DNA of 19,666 bases from Clostridiales bacterium (GTDB taxonomy: Bacteria > Bacillota > Clostridia > Lachnospirales > Lachnospiraceae). Shown piece by piece: positions 1-7,233 of the stretch. The stretch spans positions 1 to 19,666 of the forward strand of contig JAGZDD010000066.1 in the NCBI GenBank assembly GCA_018369015.1, in the 5' to 3' direction. Both the position numbers and the translations under genes were made by a program. Every line of letters starts with the position of its first letter. Within the stretch, counting starts at the first letter, position 1. Under the pieces are notes generated by a model. That model saw only the letters and a program-made list of their open reading frames with translations, ran no database searches and was not told the DNA's origin.

Positions 1-1
1 T

Positions 2-589
2 GGTTCCTTTAAAAGCGAGCTGGCCCAGGCGGTTTCCAATTACAACTATAACAATCGTTTCGTTTCCGTAGATACGTCCAGCGATTCGGAAGACAGCGAA
101 AGCGCATCCTTCCTTTTTCAAATCAGCCAGTATTCGGAAGCTTTGAAAAAGTCCTATTCCCGGTCATATATCCGGGAAATTGTAGATAATATCCATATCC
201 ATAAAAGAGTGGGGCTTTTTTCATCCGTTCCCTCCTACCAGCTCCAATATCTACAGGCAGATCTGCTTTTAACAAAACACGATGTTACCTTTTGCCAGAC
301 GCCCGCGGATCAGATGGAATATGCCAAAACGTTGAATGAGGACAGTATCGCCGTCATTTTAAAACCCGAGCGTCTTGAAGCCCGGTATATTGACGACATT
401 ATCAATATATTAAAAGAAAACCATGTAAAAATTGTCCTGATTTCCAACACAAAATATTCCAAGTTAAATAAGATGGCAGATTTTCTGTTAAGCTTTAATG
501 GAAATCTTCATATTGTTGACGCTTTTTGCTTTGACATGCTTGTATCTTTATTGTCTATTGAATACCGGAAGCGGTATCTGTCTGAGTAG
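2..589 (+). CDS. RpiR/MurR-family transcriptional regulator, 5'-truncated
   Basis: The reading frame is open from base 2 to the TAG at 587-589, so the gene starts outside the window. The first visible residues (GSFKSELAQAV) match the end of the RpiR N-terminal helix-turn-helix, where family members read roughly 'GF..FK..LA'. About 195 residues follow, in the place of the usual sugar-phosphate-binding SIS domain. This part keeps alternating beta strands and helices (VGLFSS, DSIAVILK, VKIVLISNT, LHIVDAF) but lacks a clear SIS phosphate-binding loop, so the effector pocket looks degenerate. Such proteins usually control sugar or amino-sugar use genes. The target is not visible. It converges on the next gene with only 18 bases between the stops. 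An ATG or TTG start near 143 would give a shorter product and is unlikely because the upstream frame fits the family. Confidence 0.72.
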   Translation, partial: GSFKSELAQAVSNYNYNNRFVSVDTSSDSEDSESASFLFQISQYSEALKKSYSRSYIREIVDNIHIHKRVGLFSSVPSYQLQYLQADLLLTKHDVTFCQTPADQMEYAKTLNEDSIAVILKPERLEARYIDDIINILKENHVKIVLISNTKYSKLNKMADFLLSFNGNLHIVDAFCFDMLVSLLSIEYRKRYLSE

Positions 590-607
590 CTTACATAACC
601 AGACGTT

Positions 608-1099
608 TTACACAAAAAGAACCAACGCTGACACACAAAGGCTCAAAAGCACCAAGCCAATGCCGGACCGCAAAAATACTATTCCTGTTACGGATCGCTT
701 TTCCGGTATTTTGCCGACATAAGCCCGATGCGGATTCGCCGGATCGTACCACACCGCTAAAAGTGATCCCATCGGATAAAGCTCCTGTGCGAATCTGCGC
801 ATATCTATAAAAGCGCCGCAGTGGATGTGAACCACATCATTCTTATCCACATAGACCTGATTTTTACCGCTTCCGCCCGATGTCTGAACCGATATGACCC
901 CGCGGAAGCTTTTCTTTTTCCGGTAACTTATGCCATTGACAGTATATTCTGCAACCAGGCATGGCGCCCCGCTAGTAAAATGGTAATCAGCCATCGCTCC
1001 ATCGGTTCTTTCAGTGCAGCTCTCTTTTTTCTTTTTCTCCAAAACAAAAATAACAATTCCAACAGCCAGCAGTAAAAGAACTGCCGGAATGATACACAT
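608..1099 (-). CDS. DUF3592-like small membrane protein
   Basis: A 163-residue protein with two predicted membrane segments, one at residues 2-20 and one at about 139-162, enclosing a soluble domain of about 115 residues. The soluble part has 'VAEYTVNGISYRKK', 'YDPANPHRAYVG' and a hydrophobic C-terminal helix, the arrangement seen in DUF3592-type proteins, where a YxVnGk.Y stretch precedes a 'v.YdP.nP..a' motif. The function of that family is unknown. The ATG at 1099 has no recognisable ribosome site 5-12 bases upstream and lies inside a perfect 10-bp inverted repeat (1081-1107). An in-frame TGA lies upstream with no ATG, GTG or TTG in between, so no longer start exists. Translation may be weak or dependent on opening the hairpin. 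The family assignment is by pattern only. Confidence 0.6.
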   Translation of the reverse strand: MCIIPAVLLLLAVGIVIFVLEKKKKESCTERTDGAMADYHFTSGAPCLVAEYTVNGISYRKKKSFRGVISVQTSGGSGKNQVYVDKNDVVHIHCGAFIDMRRFAQELYPMGSLLAVWYDPANPHRAYVGKIPEKRSVTGIVFLRSGIGLVLLSLCVSALVLFV

Positions 1100-1107
1100 T
1101 CCGGCAG
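1081..1107 (-). terminator. Perfect 10-bp stem-loop after the oxidoreductase gene, overlapping the next start codon
   Basis: CTGCCGGAAT at 1081-1090 and ATTCCGGCAG at 1098-1107 are exact reverse complements with a 7-base loop. On the minus strand the stem is followed by TTCTTTTA, a modest U-rich tail, so it may end the transcript of the gene stopping at 1198. The same stem contains the ATG of the 608-1099 gene, so a role in hiding that start is equally possible. Confidence 0.5.
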
Positions 1108-1197
1108 TACAATACTTTGTGGTTATTACAGTTTCTTCCCTGCCATTTGTAAATCACCATGGCGTACATGTCAACTGTAGCTTGCTATTCACTTTGA

Positions 1198-2310
1198 TTA
1201 GAATACAACTTCTTTGCCTTCTGCATCAGATTTGTAGATAGCGTCAAGAATCTGTGTAACAACATAAGCCTGTTCCGGAAGAACTAACGGATCTTTGCTT
1301 TCATCAATAATGCAGTCGATCCACTGTTTAGCTTCCAGAGCACCTGGTTCAGAAGCGCCGCCTTCAAAGTAAGCAACCTGGCCTGTGCCGGAAATGTGTT
1401 CTTCCATAAGCTGGTTATTTCTGCCTCTGTTGTAGATCAGTTCATTGTCTTTGTAGCTCATACCGGAGCGGATTTCTGCGCCGGCCTTTGTACCGCAAAG
1501 AGTTGTGGAAGCTTCTCTTGAATCAAGAACGTTCAATGCCCAGGATGCTTCAAGAACGATTGTAGCGCCGTTCTTCATCTTAATGAAACCAAAAGCGGAA
1601 TCTTCTACTTCATAAGTTTCAGGATCCCATGGTCCAAAAAGGTTGCCTTCAACTGCCTGTGGCAGATGGCCTAATTTATAGTATACAGAACCAAGTACAC
1701 GGTCTGGCTCATAGTTGTTCATGCACCATAATGTAATATCAAGAGCATGTGTTCCGATATCGATTAATGGTCCGCCGCCCTGTAAAGCCTTGTTAGGGAA
1801 TACGCCCCATGTAGGAACAGCTCTGCGGCGTACAGCATGAGCCTTAGCGTAGTAGATTTCTCCTAAATCACCGGCTTCGCAGGCTGCATGAAGGTTCTGA
1901 ACCTCAGGTCTGAAACGGTTCTGATAGCCAATTGTAAATTTCTTTCCAGATGCTTTCCATGCATCGATCATTTCTTTAGCAGCTTCTGGATTATGTGCCA
2001 TTGGCTTTTCACAAATAACATGTTTGCCGGCTTTGAAAGCAGCAACTGTAATCGGGCAATGGGCAACGTTTGGTGTAAGAACGTTAACAACATCAATTTC
2101 AGGATCTGCTAATAATTCATTATAATCTGTATAAACTTTAGCGCCTTCTACGCCGTATTCTTTAGCAGCTTTTACAGCTCTTTCTTCAATAATATCGCAG
2201 AAAGCAACTAAATCCACGCGATCTTTCTGAGTTCTTAAAGAAGGTAAATGTTTTTGGTTTGCGATACCGCCGCAACCGATAATACCAATTTGAACTTTAC
2301 CGTTTTTCAT
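1198..2310 (-). CDS. Gfo/Idh/MocA-family NAD(P)-dependent oxidoreductase
   Basis: A full-length (about 370 residues) dehydrogenase of the Gfo/Idh/MocA family. The N-terminus carries a Rossmann dinucleotide loop (IGIIGCGGIA) and the family EKP motif (HVICEKPMAHN). The C-terminal half has the GGGPLIDIGTHALD stretch, whose Asp and His are the conserved catalytic pair in sugar dehydrogenases of this group. It most likely oxidises or isomerises a sugar or cyclitol; the substrate cannot be read from the sequence. Two starts compete. The ATG at 2322 directly abuts the AAGGAG (spacing 0). The ATG at 2310 (MKNGKVQ) is 12 bases from it and places the Rossmann loop at the usual distance, so 2310 is preferred. 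A strong promoter lies at 2368-2396, so it appears to be transcribed alone. Confidence 0.9.
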   Translation of the reverse strand: MKNGKVQIGIIGCGGIANQKHLPSLRTQKDRVDLVAFCDIIEERAVKAAKEYGVEGAKVYTDYNELLADPEIDVVNVLTPNVAHCPITVAAFKAGKHVICEKPMAHNPEAAKEMIDAWKASGKKFTIGYQNRFRPEVQNLHAACEAGDLGEIYYAKAHAVRRRAVPTWGVFPNKALQGGGPLIDIGTHALDITLWCMNNYEPDRVLGSVYYKLGHLPQAVEGNLFGPWDPETYEVEDSAFGFIKMKNGATIVLEASWALNVLDSREASTTLCGTKAGAEIRSGMSYKDNELIYNRGRNNQLMEEHISGTGQVAYFEGGASEPGALEAKQWIDCIIDESKDPLVLPEQAYVVTQILDAIYKSDAEGKEVVF

Positions 2311-2367
2311 AGTTTTTTGCATCTCCTTATGTATTTTTTGATTTATTTTACTAAATCAGCCACATAT

Positions 2368-2396
2368 ATAGTAGCATTTCTATATCAATTTTGCAA
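2368..2396 (-). promoter_or_regulatory. Sigma-A type promoter for the Gfo/Idh/MocA gene
   Basis: Reading the minus strand, TTGCAA (2396-2391) is followed by exactly 17 bases and then TACTAT (2373-2368). It sits about 50 bases before the start codon. No hairpin separates it from the ribosome site at 2323-2328. Confidence 0.6.
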
Positions 2397-2401
2397 ATGT
2401 T

Positions 2402-2644
2402 TTATGTGACTTTCAAAATTTGAAACAATTCCCCCGGGAAAATCAAGGGTTTAGAGCTTAAATGTACAAATCCTTTTTTTAGAACTTGACGTAAAATCCC
2501 GATACTTCTCCGCAAAAAATCAGAGCTTGCTCCACCATTTAATTCGACTAATTCTTTGTATTCTTCATACTCATCGGCCGTCATGCGTATGCTCTCGATC
2601 TTATACCCTTTGTTATTTTTCTTCGGCCGTCCGCCACCAGGCAT
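2402..2644 (-). CDS. Small probable DNA-binding protein, unrecognised family
   Basis: An 80-residue basic protein beginning MPGGGRPKKNNKGY. The frame is open further upstream to 2707, but that extension runs through a clear terminator hairpin, while the ATG at 2644 has AAAGGA about eight bases in front, so 2644 is taken. After a basic, glycine-rich arm comes 'YKIESIRMTADEYEEYKEL' and then a second helix (SSDFLRRSIGIL). This strand-helix-helix order resembles ribbon-helix-helix repressors or antitoxins, where a beta strand 'i.irmt.eey' contacts DNA. That is an inference from pattern; I cannot name a family. It follows a Uma2-family gene, and readthrough of the terminator could couple the two. 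Confidence 0.45.
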   Translation of the reverse strand: MPGGGRPKKNNKGYKIESIRMTADEYEEYKELVELNGGASSDFLRRSIGILRQVLKKGFVHLSSKPLIFPGELFQILKVT

Positions 2645-2665
2645 TTTTTTCGTCCTTTTTATGTA

Positions 2666-2704
2666 ATAAAAAAGAGCCCCTACGAATTTCTTCATAAGGA
2701 CTCT
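2666..2704 (-). terminator. Rho-independent terminator after the Uma2 gene
   Basis: The minus strand has a 14-base arm at 2704-2691 and its partner at 2686-2673 around a GAAA loop (2690-2687). Eleven pairs are Watson-Crick and three are G-U. A run of six or more T follows (2672-2667). It lies 17 bases after the stop of the gene ending at 2721. Confidence 0.85.
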
Positions 2705-2720
2705 CAATGATATAAGTTAC

Positions 2721-3263
2721 TTATTCAGTTTCTATCCTGAGCTTCAAATCACCGTCATAGATTCCTACCGGGATTTCATCGGTGAATGTATACGGGGTCG
2801 AATACTCGTCAGCATCAAACCTATATACAATAACCAGTTTTTTCATAGGATCTACGATCCAGTATTCCTTTACACCGGCAGTCTGATATTTTACCAGTTT
2901 TTTTAAATAATCTCTAGGACGGCTGCTTGGAGAAACAATTTCAATCACCCAGTCTGGAGCGCCATGACAGCCCTTTTCGTCCAATTTGGACTTGTCGCAA
3001 ATAACGGAAATATCAGGCTCAAGATAAGTTTGATCGTCGTTATCAAGAAAAACTGCAAATGGTGCGGAAATTACTTCACACGATCCATTTTTATCGCTGA
3101 TATATTGATAAATCTTCGACGATAAAAGCATTGATATTTGCTGATGTGTCCATCCCGGCGGCGCCATCATATACATCTCGCCGTCAATGAGTTCAGCTCT
3201 TACTCCCTCCGGAAGATTGTAAATATCATCAACAGTATAACGCTTTTCTTGTGCTAATGCCAT
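2721..3263 (-). CDS. Uma2-family (DUF820) nuclease-fold protein
   Basis: About 180 residues, the normal size for Uma2/DUF820 proteins, which have a PD-(D/E)XK nuclease fold. Visible family landmarks are RYTVDDIYNLPEG and ELIDGEMYMMAPP near the N-terminus, then EPDISVICD, DWVIEIVSPSS, and DYLKKLVKYQTAGVKEYWIVDP. The Asp of EPD, the Glu of VIEIVSPS and the Lys of the KLVKY helix are the expected active-site set. No substrate has been established for most members. The start is the ATG at 3263 (MALAQEKRYT) because AAAGGAG lies eight or nine bases before it; a GTG at 3272 would overlap that site. A promoter lies at 3284-3312 and a terminator follows, so it is a single-gene unit next to a small possible DNA-binding protein. 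Confidence 0.85.
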   Translation of the reverse strand: MALAQEKRYTVDDIYNLPEGVRAELIDGEMYMMAPPGWTHQQISMLLSSKIYQYISDKNGSCEVISAPFAVFLDNDDQTYLEPDISVICDKSKLDEKGCHGAPDWVIEIVSPSSRPRDYLKKLVKYQTAGVKEYWIVDPMKKLVIVYRFDADEYSTPYTFTDEIPVGIYDGDLKLRIETE

Positions 3264-3283
3264 AAATATCACTCCTTTGCTCT

Positions 3284-3312
3284 ATTGTAACACGAAAGTT
3301 AATTTTTATCTA
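3284..3312 (-). promoter_or_regulatory. Extended -10 promoter for the Uma2 gene
   Basis: On the minus strand TAGATA (3312-3307) is followed by 17 bases and TACAAT (3289-3284), and the -10 is preceded by TG at the extended position (TGTTACAAT). It ends about 20 bases before the start codon at 3263. Confidence 0.55.
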
Positions 3313-3347
3313 CATGTTCCTTCTTAGGTTCTGTGTCACCAGTAATC

Positions 3348-4610
3348 TCAGATCCCATAATCAGCGGCAGTACCAAGCTCGTCATGGATTTTTATGAGCC
3401 GGTTATATTTTGCTGTGCGTTCTGCCCGGCATAAGGAACCGGTTTTAATTTTTCCCGCATTGACTGCCACGCACAAATCCGCAATCATTGTGTCCTCGCT
3501 TTCTCCGCTCCTGTGGGAAATAATAACGTCATAGCCGCAGCGTTTTGCAGTTTCCACAGTATTTAAGGTTTCTGTCAGTGTTCCAATCTGATTCATTTTT
3601 ATTAAAATGCCATTGGCCGCCTTTTTATTGGCTCCCATCTTAAGCCGTGACGGGTTTGTCACAAAAAAATCATCCCCTACAAGAGAAATTTTGCTGCCCA
3701 GCCGCTGCGTCAGGCTGCACCAGCCATCCCAGTCATCCTGGTCAAGCCCGTCCTCAATGGACCGGATTGGAAATTTATCACACAGATATTCATAGTATTC
3801 AATAAGTTCTTCGGAACTCATTTCCATATTTTCTTTATCCGCAAGCCGGTACTTCCCATTGACCCAAAGCTCGCTGGCCGCCGCATCCAGCGCCAGGGTA
3901 ACATCCTTCCCTGGCTGATAGCCTGCTTCACTAATGGCTTTTACTATATAGCAAATCGCCTTTTCATTGGACGAAATATCCGGCGAAAAGCCGCCCTCAT
4001 TTCCGACCGCGGTGGAATAGCCATCCATATTTAATATGGCCTTAAGCTGATGGAAAATCTCACAGCCCATACGGACGGCCTCTTTAAAATCCGGAGCGCC
4101 AGCCGGAACAATCATAAATTCCTGAAAGCTTGGCCCATGATTACTGCCTGGGCCTCCATTCATAAGATTCATCATAGGCACAGGAAGGACATGGGCAAAG
4201 CAGCCGCCCAAATATCTGTACAAAGGCTGGGAAAGGCAGGAGGCCGCGGCCCTGGCGCAGGCCATAGAAACGCCCAGAATCGCATTTGCCCCCAAATTCC
4301 CCTTGTTTTGTGTACCGTCAAGGGAAAGCATTGCCCGGTCAATGCCTGTCTGGTCAAAAATACACATCCCTGCAAGCCGTTTTTGAATGACCGTATTCAC
4401 ATGCTCCACAGCCTTCAAAACACCGCGGCCCATGAAACGCCGCTCCTGCATATCCCGAAGCTCCAACGCCTCATAAATCCCGGTAGACGCCCCGGACGGT
4501 ACAATAGCACTCCCGCAGGCGCCGCACTGAGTGTACACCTCCACATCTACGGTAGGATACCCGCTGGAATCAATAACTTCTCTGGCAAAAATATTTTTTA
4601 TATAAGGCAT
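3348..4610 (-). CDS. Divergent enolase (phosphopyruvate hydratase family)
   Basis: A 420-residue enolase-superfamily protein. The three magnesium ligands are present (D242 in LALDAAASE, E286 in SIEDG, D313 in LVGDDF). Also present are the catalytic lysine K338 (ILIKMNQIG), E205 (VGNEGG), E164 (QEFM), H366-R367-S368 (ISHRSGE) and K389 (KIKTGS). Two otherwise near-invariant places differ. DSRGNPT reads DSSGYPT (residues 14-20), losing the Arg. The mobile loop NGGxHA reads NGGPGSNHG (151-159), with Gly155 where the phosphate-contacting His normally sits. VGDEGG is VGNEGG. The reaction would be 2-phosphoglycerate to phosphoenolpyruvate if it is a true enolase, but a second, changed paralogue is plausible. 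The start has GGAGG seven or eight bases upstream. No other glycolysis gene is nearby. Confidence 0.88.
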   Translation of the reverse strand: MPYIKNIFAREVIDSSGYPTVDVEVYTQCGACGSAIVPSGASTGIYEALELRDMQERRFMGRGVLKAVEHVNTVIQKRLAGMCIFDQTGIDRAMLSLDGTQNKGNLGANAILGVSMACARAAASCLSQPLYRYLGGCFAHVLPVPMMNLMNGGPGSNHGPSFQEFMIVPAGAPDFKEAVRMGCEIFHQLKAILNMDGYSTAVGNEGGFSPDISSNEKAICYIVKAISEAGYQPGKDVTLALDAAASELWVNGKYRLADKENMEMSSEELIEYYEYLCDKFPIRSIEDGLDQDDWDGWCSLTQRLGSKISLVGDDFFVTNPSRLKMGANKKAANGILIKMNQIGTLTETLNTVETAKRCGYDVIISHRSGESEDTMIADLCVAVNAGKIKTGSLCRAERTAKYNRLIKIHDELGTAADYGI

Positions 4611-4661
4611 AAAAAACCTCCAATCGCTTAACTAAATTTTAGTATAAACGATATGGAGGTT
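4611..4661 (-). promoter_or_regulatory. Inverted repeat covering the enolase ribosome binding site
   Basis: AACCTCCAATCG at 4615-4626 pairs with CGATATGGAGGTT at 4649-4661, with one extra base. The inner part contains a second small palindrome (ACTAAA/TTTAGT, 4630-4642). On the minus-strand transcript the upstream arm (AACCTCC) can pair with the GGAGG that serves the enolase start at 4610, and the second arm runs directly into six T. This could hide the ribosome site or act as a weak terminator. A TATACT (about 4647-4642) inside the loop could instead be a -10 box, in which case the 5' arm is not transcribed. Confidence 0.45.
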
Positions 4662-4771
4662 ATTTATTCCATTAAGTTAATGTATGGCCTATATACAAAT
4701 GTATTCGCCTGATCCAGTACAGGCTGCGGCATTACCTGTAGTCGTCTGTGGAATTATCCAATAATGGGCTA

Positions 4772-6178
4772 TTATGGCATTACCCAATAATTTTTAAATT
4801 CATCCCGAAGTACCTTTGTGCAGACCCTTTCCCCCTCTCTGGCAAGAGCTTCCTCATCCACTCCGGTAAGCTGGCCATCCTTGTAAACAATTTTTCCATT
4901 GACCATAGTCATCCATACAGGGCCGGTCACTCCTACACGGGCAAGAAGGCTCTTGGGGTCGTGAAGCGCCCCAGCAAGCTCCAGGCCCTTTGTATCAATC
5001 ATAAACAAATCGGCCCCTTTCCCAGGCTCTAAAGATCCCAAATCATTCCGTCCAAGGGTATCGGCTCCGTGAACCGTTGCAATTTTAAGCATATCATAGG
5101 CTGATGTACAACCGCCCCGTGCCTTTGTATGGTATGCCTGCATCAGATAAGCCATGCGCAAGGCGTCAAGCAAATTCGAGCTGTCATTGGTCGCTGAGCC
5201 GTCACACCCAAGGCTGACTGTTATTCCCTGCTCCTGCATCCACTTAATATTAAGAATGGGAAAACCTCCCAGCACAGCCGGCGCCGGGCAATGAGAAACC
5301 TTAGTGTCCGTTTTGGCAAGAACCTTGTATTCCTCCTGTGTAAGCTCCCAAGCATGGGCGACAAAAACATCCGGCCCTAAAAAGCCTATATCCTCGCACC
5401 AGGAAACGGAACGGACACCGTAGCGGGCCTTAATGCCTTCGCTCTCACCCTCGCCCAGATGGGTATGCAAACGCACGCCCCTGGCTCTGGCCAGCTTCAC
5501 AGCCTCGGTAAATGTTTCTTTATAGCAGTTAATCGGCTGGCACGGAGATACAACAATCTGGCTCATGGAAAATTTACCGCTATCATGGTACTTATCAATC
5601 AAACGGTCACAATCACGGATAAATTCATCGGTCGATTCTACCATTGCCGCCGGTATGGAACTGCCGTTTTCCCGTTCCAGCGTATTTGTTCCGCGGCCGG
5701 CGTGATAGCGGATGCCAAGGGCTTTGGCGGCTTCCATTTGACGGTCTACAGGACGCTTGCCTGTGGAGCGCGTATAACAATACTGATGGTCAAAAGCGCA
5801 GGTGCAGCCATGCTTAATCAAATCTGCCATAGCGGTCAGAGAGGAATAATAAATAACATCATCATTAATTTTTTGAAAAACTCGGTATATTTTATCAATC
5901 CAGTCCATAACAAGAAGATTTGGGTAGTCAATCGCTGTCAGATTGCGCACAAAGGTCTGAAAGAAATGATGGTGTGTATTAATAAGGCCGGGATATACAA
6001 ATTTCCCCGCTGCGTCAATAATACCGGCCCCATCTGTCAACGCCCGATCCTTTGAAAGTTCCCGCCCGATCTTAACAATCTGGGGTCCGTCAATGAGTAT
6101 ATCGCTGTCATAAAATACCTCATCCTTCGCATTACATGTCACGACCGCCCGCGCATTTTTAATAAGTATTCTGCTCAT
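4772..6178 (-). CDS. Amidohydrolase, probable 8-oxoguanine deaminase (ATZ/TRZ-like)
   Basis: A 468-residue metal-dependent hydrolase of the ATZ/TRZ branch of the amidohydrolase superfamily. The metal-binding set is visible: HxH in LINTHHHFFQT (H69, H71), the strand-5 His in LHTHLGEGE, a strand-6 His in VFVAHAW, and the strand-8 Asp in GCDGSATNDSSNLL. The NTHHHFFQT and DGSATNDSSNL stretches resemble characterised 8-oxoguanine deaminases more than SsnA or cytosine deaminases, so deamination of 8-oxoguanine to urate in purine salvage is the best call; other aminopurines remain possible. The ATG at 6178 is preceded by AAAGGAG at 11 bases. It lies 69 bases after the Fe-S assembly gene with no terminator between, so it is probably the last gene of that operon. 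The link of an oxidised-base enzyme to Fe-S assembly is contextual only. Confidence 0.78.
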   Translation of the reverse strand: MSRILIKNARAVVTCNAKDEVFYDSDILIDGPQIVKIGRELSKDRALTDGAGIIDAAGKFVYPGLINTHHHFFQTFVRNLTAIDYPNLLVMDWIDKIYRVFQKINDDVIYYSSLTAMADLIKHGCTCAFDHQYCYTRSTGKRPVDRQMEAAKALGIRYHAGRGTNTLERENGSSIPAAMVESTDEFIRDCDRLIDKYHDSGKFSMSQIVVSPCQPINCYKETFTEAVKLARARGVRLHTHLGEGESEGIKARYGVRSVSWCEDIGFLGPDVFVAHAWELTQEEYKVLAKTDTKVSHCPAPAVLGGFPILNIKWMQEQGITVSLGCDGSATNDSSNLLDALRMAYLMQAYHTKARGGCTSAYDMLKIATVHGADTLGRNDLGSLEPGKGADLFMIDTKGLELAGALHDPKSLLARVGVTGPVWMTMVNGKIVYKDGQLTGVDEEALAREGERVCTKVLRDEFKNYWVMP

Positions 6179-6247
6179 AAACTTCTCATCTCCTTTTTAT
6201 TCCTTCTGGTTAGCAGGTGTCAAAAATAACTTGTATTCCGTTCTTTT

Positions 6248-7165
6248 TTATCTTAAAAAGCCTTCGACAATCTTTTCCTCAGCCTGCGCCTCTGTAAGGC
6301 CCAATGTCATCAGCTTCGTAATCTGTTCCCCGGCAATCTTACCAATAGCAGCCTCGTGGATCAGGGCGGCCTCCGTGCTGTTTGCCGTCAGCTCAGGCAC
6401 AGCTTCAATTTTTGCGTGATCCATAATAATGGCATCGCACTCAGAATGGCCGCTGCAGGAAGTATTTCCAATTATTTTTGAAACAAACTTCTGGTAAGAA
6501 TGTTCTTTAGCAACCGCCCTTGAAATCAGGTTTGCTCCGGAGTCCTCCCCGTCAAGAGATACGTCAAAATAGCTTTCTGCTCTCTGGTGTCCATGGGTCA
6601 TCAATCTTTCCGTAATCACAATTTTTGCCCCGCCGCTAAGTTTTGCATGGGTATTGCGGATCGTGGAATCCACACCTTTAATTTGTACGGTTTCCATTTC
6701 CATATAGCTGCCTGCGCCCATCTCAATATTTGTTTCAGGGTTCATAATCCGTTCGCCATTGCCGTCGCCCATTCCGTAATGCTTTTCAATATATTTAACC
6801 TTGGAATTTGCCCCAATAAAAAAGCTGTGAATACCGTCGTGGCGGCTGCTGGCACTGCCGCCGTTATGAATCCCACAGCCAGCAATAATTGTCACATCGC
6901 AGCCGTCACCCACATAAAAGTTATTATATACAACCTCGGAAAGGCCCGACTGGCTTATAATAACCGGGATATGAAGGCTTTTTTTCTTTGTTCCCGGCTT
7001 CACATAAATATTTAGGCCGCTGCCGTCCTCCATAGGCACAATCTCAATCTCCTCCGTGGACTGGCGTCCGATGCTCTTGCCGTTTTCCCGGATATTATAG
7101 GCTCCCTCGGGAATATCGTGGAGCCCGGCAACCTCTTTTAATAATTGTAATCTAATCTCATCCAT
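6248..7165 (-). CDS. SufB/SufD-family Fe-S scaffold subunit (SmsB-like minimal SUF)
   Basis: A 305-residue SufB/SufD-family protein, shorter than SufB (about 470-495) or SufD (about 420), fitting the minimal two-gene SUF-like (SMS) systems of archaea and anaerobes, where one short protein replaces both. The beta-helix core shows 'AGCGIHNGG', 'HSFFIGANSKVKYIEKHYG' and 'MEMETVQIKGVDST'. The C-terminal active region has CSGHSECDAIIMDHAKIEAVPEL and then IHEAAIGKI (H270-E271), matching the conserved His-Glu of SufB. His250 sits in the region where SufB has its cluster-linked Cys, as far as can be aligned by eye. It would form the scaffold with the adjacent ATPase and pass clusters to apo-enzymes in the cytoplasm. 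GGGAG precedes the ATG at about eight bases; the ATPase stop is 68 bases upstream. No sufS, sufU or iscU is in the window. Confidence 0.85.
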   Translation of the reverse strand: MDEIRLQLLKEVAGLHDIPEGAYNIRENGKSIGRQSTEEIEIVPMEDGSGLNIYVKPGTKKKSLHIPVIISQSGLSEVVYNNFYVGDGCDVTIIAGCGIHNGGSASSRHDGIHSFFIGANSKVKYIEKHYGMGDGNGERIMNPETNIEMGAGSYMEMETVQIKGVDSTIRNTHAKLSGGAKIVITERLMTHGHQRAESYFDVSLDGEDSGANLISRAVAKEHSYQKFVSKIIGNTSCSGHSECDAIIMDHAKIEAVPELTANSTEAALIHEAAIGKIAGEQITKLMTLGLTEAQAEEKIVEGFLR

Positions 7166-7233
7166 ATTATTTGCTCCCTGCTATATATCTTTTATATACA
7201 AACATCTGGCCGCTGTCTAACCGCCTAAAGCTG

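Noticed and set aside
4050..4631. 193-codon frame antisense to the enolase gene
   Set aside because: The enolase reading is unambiguous on the other strand; the antisense frame shows no domain and is His/Arg/Pro-rich as expected for a shadow frame.
5459..6055. 198-codon frame antisense to the amidohydrolase gene
   Set aside because: It lies entirely within a well-supported gene on the opposite strand and has no recognisable domain.
6200..6225. TTGACA promoter in front of the amidohydrolase gene
   Set aside because: With an 18-base spacer the only -10 is TAAAAA, which would place the transcription start at or after the ribosome binding site.
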